Positions 12,171 to 23,749 of a stretch of DNA of 64,000 bases are shown one piece after another (position 1 is the stretch's first letter; every line of letters starts with the position of its first letter). This DNA comes from Papio anubis (Eukaryota > Chordata > Mammalia > Primates > Cercopithecidae), in assembly GCF_008728515.1 (NCBI RefSeq), contig NC_044981.1, positions 99,026,043 through 99,090,042 of the forward strand, given 5' to 3'. A program made the translations under genes and the position numbers. The notes under the pieces are model-generated. The model worked only from the letters and a program-made list of their open reading frames with translations, was not told where the DNA came from and searched no databases.

Positions 12171-13845
12171 TTCTTTAGGCAGCTTATCCCAAAAGATAAA
12201 TAAGGAAAATTGTTATTTCTCAAAATTCTGCCTTCAGCCAGGCATGACAAACCTATTTTCACACTGGGTAGTGGAAAGTCTTAATGAGAACCCAATATTC
12301 TTCAATAAATTGTTATCATTTTATATTATTAGAACAGTCTGATTTTGGTTTTAAAATTCAAATATGTTTATTTTTGAAATACAAACTTCAGCTTCTGATG
12401 AAGTTTCTTTCTCTCCACCCCCTTGAAGTTGACCTTTTTATACTATAGAAGTTTGAAGGAAAGGGGACCTGTTTTTCAAACATACATTTTTCAAATAGCT
12501 CCCTTTCTTGAGGAGTATGAGAAAAAACTTTATCTCTGTAACTACTGTTCTAGCAGATTGTCTGAGGTCTCAAAGTTTACACACATTGCTCCCTATGTAT
12601 CCCACAGATGAGGGGGTAATTTATGAAGAATATTCCTTGGTATCAGTCTTTGCCATGTAAATTTGGCTGCATGTTTTTGTTTATCTCCAAGAGGTTTCAT
12701 ACAATATTTCTCTGTTGTGCCTGCTCCCCTTCCCCATCAATAATTTTAAGTTCTCCTATTTCTTTTATTAATAGAGTCAAATCAGAGGCCCATTAATTTA
12801 TAGGGCTGATTTAAAATACCTTATAAAAGGCAGCTATTGGTATTGGTTGGCAGTCCATGCCCCCTCTTTGCCTATCAGCCTCTCATTACGCCTTTCCTCC
12901 TAGATTATTTTGACCCTGTTTTGATAGCATGGGGGCATGTTACCAAATCTGCTAATTGAGCATATATCTATGTACCCAGAAAATTCTAGACTTCCATTCT
13001 TACACTGTCAGTCATAAGTTAATTCCTTTGGGTTCTCACTCATCTTTTAAACTTTTTTTTGTTTTAAAAGTTTTTTATCTAGGAATTATTCAACCACATA
13101 CACAAAAGACAATATTATAATAAATCTTCCTGTACACTTTAACAGTAGCTTTTGTAATCATCAATTTAGAGCCAGTTTCAAGGACTTCAGCCTCAGCTTT
13201 GTAACAGGCACTCCTCTCTCCTACGTTCTATCTACTTTTCGCCCAAAATTCTGCATTCCCTAAATATTATCCTCAAGTATCACTAATTCTTCCTTTAAGT
13301 TGATATGGAAGTAAGTTGTAGAAATGAATGGGAGAAACAGCCCTCTGAACTGGTTTCTATTTCCAAGCCTTATGTGTAATGATTGACCACAAAAAGTAGT
13401 GGTTCTCTGAACATAGATGTAGAGGGTACTGAGTTCTTCTTTCCTTGAGTCACATATATACAAACTACTATAAAGTTCCTAATACAGACATTTTAAACAA
13501 AGGATGATAGGTTAGAAAAAGCTAACTGCAGGGTGCTATGGAAACAAATATCAGAGACTTATATTTCCTGGGGTTAGAAAAGGCCTTTTGAACTGCAATG
13601 GCCTGGAAATACATATATAGTTACATAGCCATCCAGGACTGCAGTGTGGTCTGAGGTGTTGTGTTTTGTTTATTTGGTTTGTTTGTTCTGGGAAAGTTTA
13701 AGTATCTATTCAAAGCCATTTTAATCTACCAGGATGTATATAATAAAAGTAGCCTTGGTGTTCAGGGTGTACCTCTTCTAACTTAGGAGCTATCAGGACA
13801 TAACCCTTGTAGGAATCAAATATATAATAGGCAGTGAATAAAAAT
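12171..13845. other. Unassigned sequence
   Basis: No gene or repeat recognised. 12700-13000 is somewhat more GC-rich. Short frames (12423-12611 plus, 13260-13463 minus) show no recognisable domain. Confidence 0.4.
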
Positions 13846-13871
13846 GTAAACCCAAAAAGTTTTGGGTTTAC
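13846..13871. repeat. Perfect 12-bp inverted repeat
   Basis: GTAAACCCAAAA, 2-base spacer AG, then TTTTGGGTTTAC: a perfect hairpin-capable palindrome at the left edge of a GC-richer block. Confidence 0.85.
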
Positions 13872-14261
13872 CCAAGGACTGTACTGGGCAGGCCTGATGT
13901 TGAAGACTGGGTGGAACCATTAGGGGAGCCAAGGAAAAGTTGTGTAGGAGGTCTGGGAAAGTGAAAGTAAAAGTAAGAAGACCTCTTGACCTGGCAGGGC
14001 AGGAGGGAAGAATGAAAACAGGGAAAGAAGTAGAGGAGGCTGAGCTGCTGTGGAGGCCAAGATGCTGTGGAGGCTGAGCTGCTGTGTGTCTTCAATTTAT
14101 GTGTGGGCTGTCTCAAATCCCTAGCCCAAAATCTGAACTTGAAATTACATTCTTAGATATCCTTGAATCACCATTATCTTACCCTGTATGGCCATCAATG
14201 AACAAATACAAGAGTTCAGTGAACTCTGCTGAAAAGGACTTAGAAATTCTTTATTGCAAAA
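13872..14261. other. Unassigned GC-richer block
   Basis: Purine-rich plus strand holding a 3 x 17-bp minisatellite and followed by an A-rich tract. The minus-strand frame at 13868-14116 is Ser/Pro-rich and unrecognised. A processed retrocopy is possible, but no parent gene or flanking duplication was identified. Confidence 0.35.
14036..14086. repeat. 3 x 17-bp minisatellite
   Basis: GAGGCTGAGCTGCTGTG, then GAGGCCAAGATGCTGTG, then GAGGCTGAGCTGCTGTG. Outer units are identical and the middle one differs at three positions. Confidence 0.92.
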
Positions 14262-14303
14262 AACAAAAACAAAAAAAAAAAAAACAAAAAGAAAAGAAAA
14301 AAA
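14258..14303. repeat. A-rich tract
   Basis: A runs broken by single C and G bases, with no Alu or L1 body directly upstream. It may be the tail of an unrecognised retrocopy. Confidence 0.8.
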
Positions 14304-15676
14304 TATTCTGTTCTGATTTTCATTCTAATTAAGCTTGGCTTAACTTATACTCTTATTTGTGGAAATAAGGGAGGGGTGAAATAAGGTATTTCCTGGAAGA
14401 AGGCCTGAAATTTCTGTTCTTACAGTGAAAAGTGGTCTGGGGCAATTACTGAGTAAAACACAAGACAGCCCCTTGTGGAAATTTAGCAAGAAAAAGGTAA
14501 GTGGCAGGTGAGTGCTGCATTCATTTTGCCACTACAAACTCCCTTGGAAACAACGGTACCACATCATTAGTTGTATGATTTAAAGATTTCTATCTCCAGA
14601 CAGATGAGGCTATCTTTTAGAGGGCAATTTTATAGACGTGCAGAGAACCTCTTCTTTATCTTCATAGTTGTAAATAAGCACTACGGGGCATTCTAGAAGA
14701 TTCAGAGTGAATCACCAGGAATAAGTGTTAACAACCAGGGAATTATGTTTTGTTTGTTACATAATTTTTATACTAGAGTAACACCTTGATTCAGGACTCT
14801 GTTCAGCTGAGAGAATCAATTTTAACTGGAGAGGTGTGAAAGTCACATAGCATTTCTGCGGAATAAGGATTTGAGTAAACAAATCTTTAAAATGACTAAA
14901 TATAACTTTCGAGTAATTACATTACCTAACATTAATGTTCACAAAACTTTCACATGTTAAACTTCTTTCTACATTTGCCAAAGCTTATTCAATTGAGATA
15001 AATGAAAAATCACATAATTTATAAAACTAATTTTATAACAAAGTTTTGAAGAATAGTATGTGAATATAATGCTATTGGTATTCGTCAACTACTTCTGACA
15101 ACAAATGACTTACTTTGAGTCAAATTTTTATTCTTGTGTTTTTTTAAACCCATCAGAAAAAAAATATATATAAAACTGGTTTGTTTGGTGTTTTTTTTGA
15201 CAACAAAAGGTAAATGCATTCCTTTTTTATGTAAAATCTGGTCTGAGCAAAATTCCAAATTACCACATACACAATGCCAATGAATAAAAGCAAACATACA
15301 ATAGCAGAGTTTCTTTTACATTAATAGACCTCTAACTTGTTTGAAGTAGTAAGAGGAGTTAGCAATGGCTACTTTGTAAGTCTGGCCATTAACACTAATA
15401 GGAAATGGAAGAAGGTATTTTTAGGCAAGTGCCTTAAAAAATAACTTGATTCACCCAACACATAATTTTGTTTCTTTTTCTCTTTTTTATTCTTCCTACC
15501 TGGAAATCAGAAATGATGGTTAGAGCTGCATTCGTTATTTTAAAACAGGATGCAAAATTGAGAAAATGAATCAGGATTAAATACGGTAGAGATGAAAAAT
15601 AAGACCTTGAGGCAACAGTGGTGTTGTAGAGCTACAACAGTAGCCCTGAACTGATAAAATATGGATTTCTTTTTAT
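14304..15676. other. Unassigned sequence
   Basis: No gene or repeat recognised. The minus-strand frame at 15085-15297 has no recognisable domain. Confidence 0.4.
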
Positions 15677-15689
15677 AAGAAAAATAGAT

Positions 15690-15982
15690 GGCCGGGCACG
15701 GTGGCTCATGCTTGTAATCCCAGCACTTTGGGAGGCCAAGGCAGGCAGATCACGAGGTCAGCAAATCGAGACCATCCTGGCTAACACGGTGAAACCCTGT
15801 CTCTACTAAAAATACAAAAAATTAGCCTGGCGTGGTGGCAGGTGCCTGTAGTCTCAGCTACGCAGGAGGCTGAGGCAGGAGAACGGCGTGAACCCAGGAG
15901 GCAGAGCTTGCAGTGGGCGGGGATGCACCACTGCACTCCAGCCTGGGCGACAGAGCAAGACTCCATCTCTAAAAAAAAAGAA
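15690..15982 (+). mobile_element. AluY-type SINE
   Basis: Complete plus-strand Alu with Y-type ATCGAGACCATCCTGGCTAA and GAACGGCGTGAACCC. A 13-bp target-site duplication AAGAAAAATAGAT lies at 15677-15689 and 15983-15995. Confidence 0.95.
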
Positions 15983-16149
15983 AAGAAAAATAGATACACC
16001 TACATACTGTTTAATCTCCTTTGTGGAAGAGGGAGCATGACTCTACAACTTGCAAGCAAATATAATCCTGATACACAGTTAAACTTTATAATTTGTTATA
16101 GCATTGCAATAATTTTTTCTCAATTAAAAAATTAACTCTATATAAATAT

Positions 16150-16478
16150 TTCAATTTATTCATTACTAACTTATATTTATTGGGCACATATTAAATGTCC
16201 AGCACTACTCTAGATACCAAAGTCTCAATAGTAAATGAAACATAAAAGCCCTCGCTCTCTTAAAACTTTCATTTTAATAAGGATAAACTAAATTTAAGCA
16301 AAATATACATAACGAGCCAAGTGCTATGGTGGAAAATAAAGGGTGATTGAAGGAAAGTGGGTGATAGCTTGGAGATATACTGCTATTTGAGGTCAGGCAG
16401 TCAGGAAGAAGCTTTTTGATAAGGTGACAATTGAGCAGAGACCTACAGAGGAGACATAGTGAGCCACGTGGATATATA
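16150..16478 (-). mobile_element. L2 element, left piece
   Basis: Complement of the L2 3' region in order: TATTTATTGGGCACATATTA, GTGCTATGGTGGAAAATAAA, GGTGACAATTGAGCAGAGAC, GAGCCACGTGGATAT. It continues at 16557 after a 78-bp interruption. Confidence 0.85.
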
Positions 16479-16556
16479 TCTCTGAATAGTCCTGTAAGGA
16501 AACGCAACCCAGGGGCAATAAGCACAGCTAATCCCCAGACATTGGGTTTCTGAATA
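16479..16556 (+). repeat. 78-bp direct repeat, copy A
   Basis: Near-identical to 18256-18333 (about 5 differences in 78). It sits inside an L2, flanked on both sides by short TA runs (TATATAT left, ATATATATA right). It matches no family I recognise. Confidence 0.88.
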
Positions 16557-16660
16557 TATATATATATGGTGAGAACAGTAACAGCAAAGGCCCTGTACTC
16601 AACGCACAGCTGCAGAATTCAAGAAGCAATAAGGAGCTTAAGTAAGGAAGTGAGCCAAGT
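16557..16660 (-). mobile_element. L2 element, right piece
   Basis: Resumes the L2 complement with GAACAGTAACAGCAAAGGCC and AAGAAGCAATAAGGAGC, matching the sequence expected next after 16478. Confidence 0.75.
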
Positions 16661-16819
16661 AGTGTGGTAGTTATATTCTTAGATGAACTCTTCTCCACTT
16701 TTAAGTGGAGTTATATCCTTAGATTAACCCTTCTCCATGTTTACATATGAAACACCTGGAATTTTGTATTCCTAAGCTGGTCCTTAGTGATGACAATTAT
16801 GTGCACCAGGAGTCTACAA
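16661..16819. other. Unassigned spacer with a short repeat
   Basis: GTTATATTCTTAGATGAACT near 16670 and GTTATATCCTTAGATTAACC near 16708 form an imperfect tandem pair. CTCCACTTTTAAGTGGAG at 16694-16711 is a perfect palindrome. Confidence 0.6.
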
Positions 16820-17290
16820 TAAGTTCTTAGGTGAAATTATTGTCTCCATCCTTCTTCCCTTTCTGTATTCACCTCTTTGCAATATGACTTTGCAGTTTTG
16901 TTTTTTTCTACAGGAATTGAGTGTGGTTTCTTGCCCATTCATTTGTGTATGGCCATATGAACTTAATCTGGTTAATGAAATGAAACAGAAAGGATAGTGT
17001 GTTCATACTGAGCTTAGGCCTTAAGATCCTTTTTGTGGTTTTGCTTCCCACTTAATTATGTCATTGCCATATGATGAGAGACACATGGAACCCATCTAAG
17101 TCTAGCTTAGATCACTGATCACCGCCAACCAACCCACAGATGTGTGAGCAAGTCTCTTTGAGATTAGCAGAACTGCTCAGTCCAGTATAGCATAGATCAG
17201 TTCACCAGCCACAGCCAACAGTCACATGAGCCGTTATAATAAGTCATTTTATATTAAGCCACAAGGTTTTATGAGCAATAATAACACATA
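16820..17290 (+). repeat. MaLR (MLT1-like) LTR remnant
   Basis: Ordered landmarks resemble an MLT1-type LTR: TTTGCAATATGACTTTG, GAGCTTAGGCCTTAAGA, CACAGATGTGTGAGCAAG, AGCAGAACTGCTCAG, then AAGCCACAAGGTTTTATGAG at the right end. No internal retroviral region is seen next to it. Confidence 0.6.
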
Positions 17291-17335
17291 CATTTAAATA
17301 ATGTTGTTATGGGAAATTTTAAAAATCCAATTACT

Positions 17336-17623
17336 GCTGGGTGCAGTGGCTCACACCTGTAATCCTAGCACATTGGGAGGCAGAGGCAAGTGGATCACTT
17401 AAGGTCAGGAGTTCAAGACCAGACTGGCCAACATGGTGAAACCCCCTCTCTACTAAAAATGCAAAACTTAGCCAAGCATACGCCTGCAGTACTCTGGAGG
17501 TTGTGGCAGGAGAATCCCTTGAACCCAGGAGGCAGAGGTTGCAGTGAGTCAAGATTGTGCCACTGCATTCCAGTCTGTGCAAAAGAGCAAGACTCCATTT
17601 CAAAAAAAAAAAAAAAAAAAAAA
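17336..17623 (+). mobile_element. AluS-type SINE
   Basis: Complete plus-strand Alu with a 21-base A tail and S-type GGTCAGGAGTTCAAGACCAG, with a small deletion near 17480. Target-site duplication CCAATTACT at 17327-17335 and 17624-17632. Confidence 0.95.
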
Positions 17624-17632
17624 CCAATTACT

Positions 17633-18152
17633 ATTTATTTTGGAAGCCCACTAGTTTTGAAAGGTATACTCAGAAGTATGAAGTACGGTTGAGCAAGAAT
17701 TATCTAATCACAGGAACTGTTTTTATTTATATTTTGAATCAAATTTCTCATTAAACCAAAGTTAAATAGGCCATGAAATCTATTGTATTTGTAAAATATG
17801 AAGTCCTTTCTTATTTTGTTCAAGAAAAGATATTGATAGATTTCTGATGGAAAAAATTTAGTTGAATCAGCTAAACTTTATGTGAGTTATGAAAATCAGA
17901 AAATGCGAAAACAGAAGATCATGCTAATTTAGGATTGCCCAAGAGTAGCCATGAATCAACATCACTGAATTAGGTTACTATCTTGATATCTATGCAGTAC
18001 TTTACAGTTATTCAGCCAAAGTATAGAAAAACAACAATTTAGAAGATGAAGTGGTATTGAATGGGAATTATAGGTGTCTGCATAAACATGATACATTACA
18101 TGATATAACTGCATATAATACATTTATATATGCACGTATTTATAGGCATATA
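17633..18152. other. Unassigned sequence
   Basis: No gene or repeat recognised. Confidence 0.45.
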
Positions 18153-18232
18153 TTAAGTTGGCTGCAAAAATAGTTGCGGTTTTTGCCATTAAAAGTAATA
18201 ACCAAAACTCCAATAACTTTTGCACCAACCCA
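18153..18232. mobile_element. MADE1 (mariner-derived MITE), miR-548-type hairpin
   Basis: An 80-bp element starting TTAAGTTGGCTGCAAAAATA, with the central TTTTTGCCATTAAAAGTAAT and ending CTTTTGCACCAACCC: the palindromic MADE1 consensus. MADE1 copies are the known origin of the primate miR-548 family. This copy has mismatches in both arms, so whether it is processed is unknown. Confidence 0.92.
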
Positions 18233-18255
18233 ACATCTATACCTCTATTTCATGC

Positions 18256-18333
18256 TCTCCGAATAGTCCTGGAAGTAAACACAACCCAGGGACAATAAGC
18301 ACAGCTAATCCCCAGACATTGGGTTTCTGAATA
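18256..18333 (+). repeat. 78-bp direct repeat, copy B
   Basis: Near-identical to 16479-16556 and in the same orientation, 1777 bp away. It lies 23 bp after MADE1. Confidence 0.88.
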
Positions 18334-18999
18334 CCATTCTCTACCTAAAAGAAGAAAAGAACTGGGAGATAATAAATTTATGTTTTAAGTCACAAAAAAA
18401 AAAAAGAACAAAAGAACTTAGGAAAATGACTGATTCTAGGAAGAAGGCAAAGAAAGTACAAGATGACCCTAGAATATCTTGAATATCTTGCTTTGCTACA
18501 AAATAAATTCCACAAAGAATGAAAGAAATATAATTAAGAGACCTAGAAACAAACTTAAAGGAACTCCCATTGGCTAAATTTGGAAAAGTCTGAACTTCAA
18601 AATAAATGAGAGTGATAAAATATTCATGTGATAAAATAAGAATCTTTTATTGCTTGATTGAATCTAGTTTCTGCTAGCTTTTGCTAATACATAATTATTG
18701 TACCCCTTTGACTTAATAAGTAATTTGAAGGGAAAATGTTATTCATTCATTTAGTTACTATTGTTCTTAAAATTACTTATTAATTTCAATGGGGTCAATA
18801 GTAACTGTACAGTATTTTATCCCACGAATATTATTTTACACTGTGTTTATTTTGATGAACAAAAATTCTCAGCTTTGGCCAGTGGAAGTCCTCTCGAGTT
18901 TGGTCATTTTAATGTGAACTTTATATAAGGAATTGACCTACACAATTGCAGGGACTGGCTAAGTGGTCTTCTTAAGGCCATGTCTGTGTCCAGTAATGG
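18334..18999. other. Unassigned sequence with an A-run
   Basis: An A-run at 18393-18404 follows ATAATAAATTTATG and could be the tail of a retroposed segment starting before copy B of the 78-bp repeat. The rest is unrecognised. Confidence 0.4.
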
Positions 19000-19510
19000 A
19001 ACCTGAAGTTCACAGGCCACAGGAAAAAAATCAGGAGGGGAAGATCACCAACAGGATGGAATTTGAACAATACAAGCTAAAACTCCATAAGGATGAACTA
19101 AAACCCTCCATGAGAAAGGACTGAAACCCATGTCTGCTCGTATTGCCTCTGACATTGGTGAAAAGGGTATCTGGTAGAATCTGTTGCCTTCTGATCATGA
19201 AGTTAAACACACGCCCCCCTCCCCACCCACTCCAACACACACTCCTACCTGTTTCAGTAGTTAGAGAAGCTAAAGGAGGATATAGAGAAAGAGAGCAATT
19301 GCAGAACCAGGTACTACTCCTCCATGCCAACATGGTAAGGCAGCAGACCAAAAAGAACATTGCAACAAGATGTCCTCTTTCTTCCTATCACCATCCAAAT
19401 CTCACAGAATTCTCCCTTGTGGCCACCCTTAACAGAAATGCACAAGAAAGGGAATTCAGAGCAATGCAGTTCACCCTAGCCTAGTAGAAACATTACAAAG
19501 CCACCTCTTG
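19000..19510. other. Unassigned GC-richer segment
   Basis: More GC-rich than its surroundings, with a C-rich run at 19212-19230. Long overlapping frames exist on both strands (19143-19484 plus, 19031-19360 minus), with no recognisable domain. It may be an old DNA transposon or LTR; the ending GGGAATTCAGAGCAATGCAG is reminiscent of one, but I cannot name it. Confidence 0.35.
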
Positions 19511-20139
19511 TAGACTTGGCATCCACGCACGTCTTTTACTATACTTAGTCTTGAAATAAAGTCATTATTAAAATTATAGTTGACCCTAATACGATAAAAC
19601 TATCTTCCCTATAACTGAAAACACACTAAGTCTTTCCTCACAAAAGGCTACAAAATGCCTTTTTGTCATGAAATGATGTTCACTTTTCTCAAGCTGATTT
19701 ATACTTGGTCTATAATATCTTATAACTTAAATATTAAGAAGTAGGATTAAGTATTGCTAAGATATTTTATTCAGAGAGATAAGCAAATGAAGGGCAAGAA
19801 AGCAAAAATATTTTATTAATGTATGTAATCAAATTCGCATCAAGATAAGAAAGAAACATTTATAACTATCAGTCCTTATTTCTATAATTGGTCAGGTGCT
19901 TGTGTCTGATATTTATAACTACCTTCTTCCACTACCCATTCCATATTTCATTTTCCCTTAGTAAGTACCTGAGTTGCTCAATTAGTCATAATTCTTTGCC
20001 TGGTGGCATGAGTAAAGTAGCTCTGTGCATGTGTGTGTACTTGTGTATATACAGAATCAGTAAAGAGAGATCATCATATAGGGAAATATGAAAGAAACAT
20101 TTAGCAATATGGAAAATAGAATAAAACATTTAACACATG
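19511..20139. other. Unassigned AT-rich sequence
   Basis: Nothing recognised. Confidence 0.4.
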
Positions 20140-20545
20140 TATTATTAGACTACCAGAATAAGGAAATAAAAAACACAGGTGATATCAATTGTGATAATTT
20201 TCCAGGACTGGTGAAGAGCATGAATCTACAGATCCAGGGATAATGCATATACAATGTAGGAAGAATAAAAAAGAAAATGAAAAAGAAGTCCACACATAAA
20301 TACATTATAGAGTAATAGCTAATGCAAGAGACAAAGAGAACCCCTTAAGAGCAGTTTGATGGAAAGGACAGACCACATACAAGTAAGAGAAATTAATAAA
20401 TGACCAAAATAACCATAATAGAAGTAGCAGATAATATATGAAAAATATTAATTTGAAAAATGGCTCAACATAGAATTATATACCAGAAAAATAACTGTTA
20501 AAATTGAAGGATAGATTAAAAAAATATTAAATACAGAAAAGTGTC
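20140..20545 (+). mobile_element. Ancient L1M 5'-region fragment
   Basis: Follows a well-known old L1 upstream consensus in order: AAGTCCACACATAAATACAT, CAAGAGACAAAGAGAACCCC, TTAAGAGCAGTTTGATGG, CATAGAATTATATACCAG. It is A-rich on the plus strand and highly diverged. Confidence 0.6.
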
Positions 20546-21380
20546 ATTCGAGAAAGCTAAGCTTTGGAGCTCTGCAAGTCAATGTGATAGTAGGCAGAAG
20601 TGCTTTCTGAAACAGCTTAGCTTTGGGGACATAAAATAGACTATAACGTGAGAGTTCTCATTAACGATCATTTGTGGAACCACTGAGTCCTGAATCTTTG
20701 GAAGATGATCTGGCCAATCTCTGTCTCCTACACAGAAATATCCTCTTAGTGGTCCATGAAACCAACCTAATTACTAGGAGCAACAGAAAAGAAATATGAA
20801 CTAACCTATGCAAAGACAACACAAAAGAACAAAAAGAACCATATAATAGCTCAACCAACAACAAAAAAGACATGCCCGAACAATGTGGCCACCATGGAGC
20901 TGAAAACTGCAGCTACATGTTACAAAATAATTAAAAGAAATAAATTGAAATATAAACTATAAAAGAATGGCGTACATCAAACATACCTCAGCTGAAAAGT
21001 GAGAAATTTAAAAAATAACAAGGTAAAAAGAGAACAAACAACAATCAAGAAAGAAATTTTAAACAAATAAAAAGAATTAAAGATTTATAGATAATTTATA
21101 TTATCTATACATATAGAGTATAAAGGAGAACAAGTATAATGACAGCAAATAAAAAGAAATGTGACAAACAGATTTTAGCAATAATAGAAATAATGAGAGT
21201 TTTGAATTTTAACCCATAGAATAAAATAATTAGTCTATGCTGATTTAAATAAAGAATTAGATAAACAAGTAGGAAAGAAGAAAAAGAATGATTTTATTTA
21301 TTAAATGTGGAAAGAGGAAACTAGTAAATCACCAGTAGGCAAATCCTACAGCAGTAATTGCCGTAAGCCAGATCCAAGGA
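20546..21380. other. A-rich unassigned sequence, probably decayed L1
   Basis: It lies between two plus-strand L1 pieces and shares their A-richness. No specific match. CTAAGCTTTGGAGC and CTTAGCTTTGGGGA form a loose repeat near 20558-20630. Confidence 0.35.
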
Positions 21381-21690
21381 TGGGTGCTAATATTAATAAG
21401 CAGATATTTGAAGAGAAAGAAGTTATCTTCAATGCCTCAATATCTCTCCCCCAAAGTTTTTTATTAAATCCAATGATGAAAATAATAACTTTACCGTGAA
21501 GAAACTTGACAGTCAGTGCTTTAACCAAATGATCAAAGTTAACATCATTAGAAATGATACTATCAACACAACATTATGTGCCTTCAGATATGATACACAG
21601 AGAAGGGTGCATCATTTTAGTGATACTCTTGACAAAATACATACCCTAAATTTACCATGAGTAAGAACACCTAAACAGACAATTCACGAG
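21381..21690 (+). mobile_element. L1ME-type 3'UTR fragment
   Basis: GAAACTTGACAGTCAGTGCT, ATGATCAAAGTTAACATCAT, GATACACAGAGAAGGGTGCA and GAGTAAGAACACCTAAACAG follow the L1ME 3'UTR pattern (an acute version reads GTGATCAAGGTTAACATCAC). Confidence 0.55.
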
Positions 21691-23204
21691 AAAAGCAACG
21701 CACATAGAAAGTCAGTCTGTGACAACAAGCCTAACCCCACCCAAAATCTCAGAAATGAGTAAAATTACATTTAGACCAGCATTTATATACTAGGAAATTA
21801 TGACTGACATGCAAACTACTATGAAATAGAAGTGCCTACTGAAACAGTGTGGAAGTATGGGGCTAAAATTCAGGACAGGAAGAAAAGCCAGTTAAACCTG
21901 GATTTGGGGGCCATGTTTCCCAAAAGGTTCTTCCAACTCCTCAAAAGTTAGTTGAGGGGTTGAGCAGCTAAGTGCAGCTTTCTCCAGAAAGCTGGAACCA
22001 GGGAGAAAAAAAAAAAATGTTCAGAATCTGACAAGGAGGGGAAAGTTTGTAAACAAATGTGGTTTGAAGAAGAATCATAAGAGATTATAGTCTCAGAATA
22101 AGTGTGAATTGGAAATGAACTTGATCTCACAGAGTGGGGAGTATTTGTATTATCCAAATCTCCAGTGTGATTAAAATGTTCTGGATTTATTAATTCCTCT
22201 AGGTTCTAGAAAGAACCAAAGGTAACACTGTTGTGGCCTCGGGTCCCTTCTACAATTTTAAATATACATCCTTTGGAATCCATCCAAAAAGAGCAAGTTC
22301 TAATATGAGAAGACAAGATAGAAAATTGACAAATCCAAGAGTTATCACCCATGAATTCAACATTAATTATGCTGATGCATTCAAGGAAATAAGTGATAAG
22401 CTTGATCACTTTCTAGGACAAAAAGCAAATGAGAATCCTTGAACCAACAATTATGAAACTTGAATTAATAACTGAAATTCTACTAGCAATATCTTATTAT
22501 TAGGTATGACATAGTTATTCTCAGTGTCAGCCCCATTCTCAGTTTTAGGTTTTCCCTTTGCACTGCACCTCAGAGTCTTCTTGCAGATCTCCCAGCAGTA
22601 TTTTGTTGTTATTTTTACTTAATATTTGTTAAATTGGTGGAGGGGTCAGGGAGCAAGTAAGTATTTTCAGTGTCGATGGGCCTAAAGGGTTTGGCCTTCA
22701 CAATTGTTTCTCTTTCTCTGCCTTCCCTCTTCCTTAACTGTAGTGCTGAGACTAGCATGTATTACTACCTCTCCTCCAAAGCTAGTATTGTTTTTTAATG
22801 TCCTATTCCCCCAGCTGCAAAGGTTTTCAATTATAGTTAGAGACATTAACACATATCTCTCAGTCACTGATAGAATACTCAGGGGTCAGTAGGTGGGGGC
22901 ATTAGTAAGGATAAAGATCCAAACATCATAGTAAAGAAACTGGACCTTATTTAAATAGAATACTCTGAAGAATAACATAATACATTTTTTCATGTATGCA
23001 TTGAACATTTACTAATATAAAACCATATGCTAAATTATAAGAAAGTCTCAATCAATGTCAAAGGTTTGGAATCATGCAGATAAATAGGTAAATTACAAAT
23101 AAAATTATTTAGAAAGTATTTTTAGTTGGATGATACAATCCAGAAGGCATTTTTTGCAAGATTTTTTTTAGGAAGAAACTAAAATCAAATGATTCACCAA
23201 AACT
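21691..23204. other. Unassigned sequence
   Basis: No gene or repeat recognised. Frames at 22233-22442 (plus) and 22704-22892 (plus) show no known domain. An A-run lies at 22006-22017. Confidence 0.4.
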
Positions 23205-23400
23205 TTAAAAATAAGCAGTGGCAGAGGCATGATCTGATTGATAGACATTTTAAATGGGTCACTTGGGCTGTTCAGATAAGAACAAACAGTCAGAGGCTAG
23301 GCAACAGGGAGACCATTTAGGAGGCTGTTTCAGTAACCCAGGTAAAACTAGATGGAGACTTGGACTAGGCTGGTGTCAGTGATATTGACCTAGTCCTCAT
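23205..23400 (-). mobile_element. L2 fragment
   Basis: GGCAGAGGCATGATCTGATT, GGGAGACCATTTAGGAGGCT and TTTCAGTAACCCAGG match the complement of the L2 body. Confidence 0.8.
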
Positions 23401-23569
23401 GTTAACTAGCCTAGGGAATTTAATAAATAGTGAAAAATATAGTCACTGCTTCTAAAATCTTTGAATTCAGTTTCTTACCTTTATTTCTTCACTAAAATAC
23501 ATCAGTTTGAACCACATACAACTGTCATTTCTGAGGATGAAATGGTCAAACTTCCACAATTTCATGTTT
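23401..23569. other. Unassigned spacer
   Basis: Nothing recognised. Confidence 0.4.
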
Positions 23570-23700
23570 TTCAACCTCATAAACTCCATTAAGGCAAGGC
23601 TTTTTATTACGTTTTTGTTCTCTACAGTATCCCCAGGAACTAAAAACAAGGCCGGGCTTTTAGAAGAAGCTCAGTAAATAGTTATTTAACAAATAAATAG
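23570..23700 (+). mobile_element. L2 fragment (3' end)
   Basis: AACTCCATTAAGGCAAGGCT, CTACAGTATCCCCAGGAAC and AAGCTCAGTAAATAGTTATT match the sense L2 3' end, ending in the AACAAATAAATAG terminal repeat. Confidence 0.8.
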
Positions 23701-23749
23701 GCTTAACTTTTTAAATTGGCTTAATATAACACCCAAATTGTGTCATGGT

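Noticed and set aside
14036..14086. Three regular units as a possible CRISPR-like array
   Set aside because: Units are directly adjacent without spacers and the genome is primate. It is a small minisatellite.
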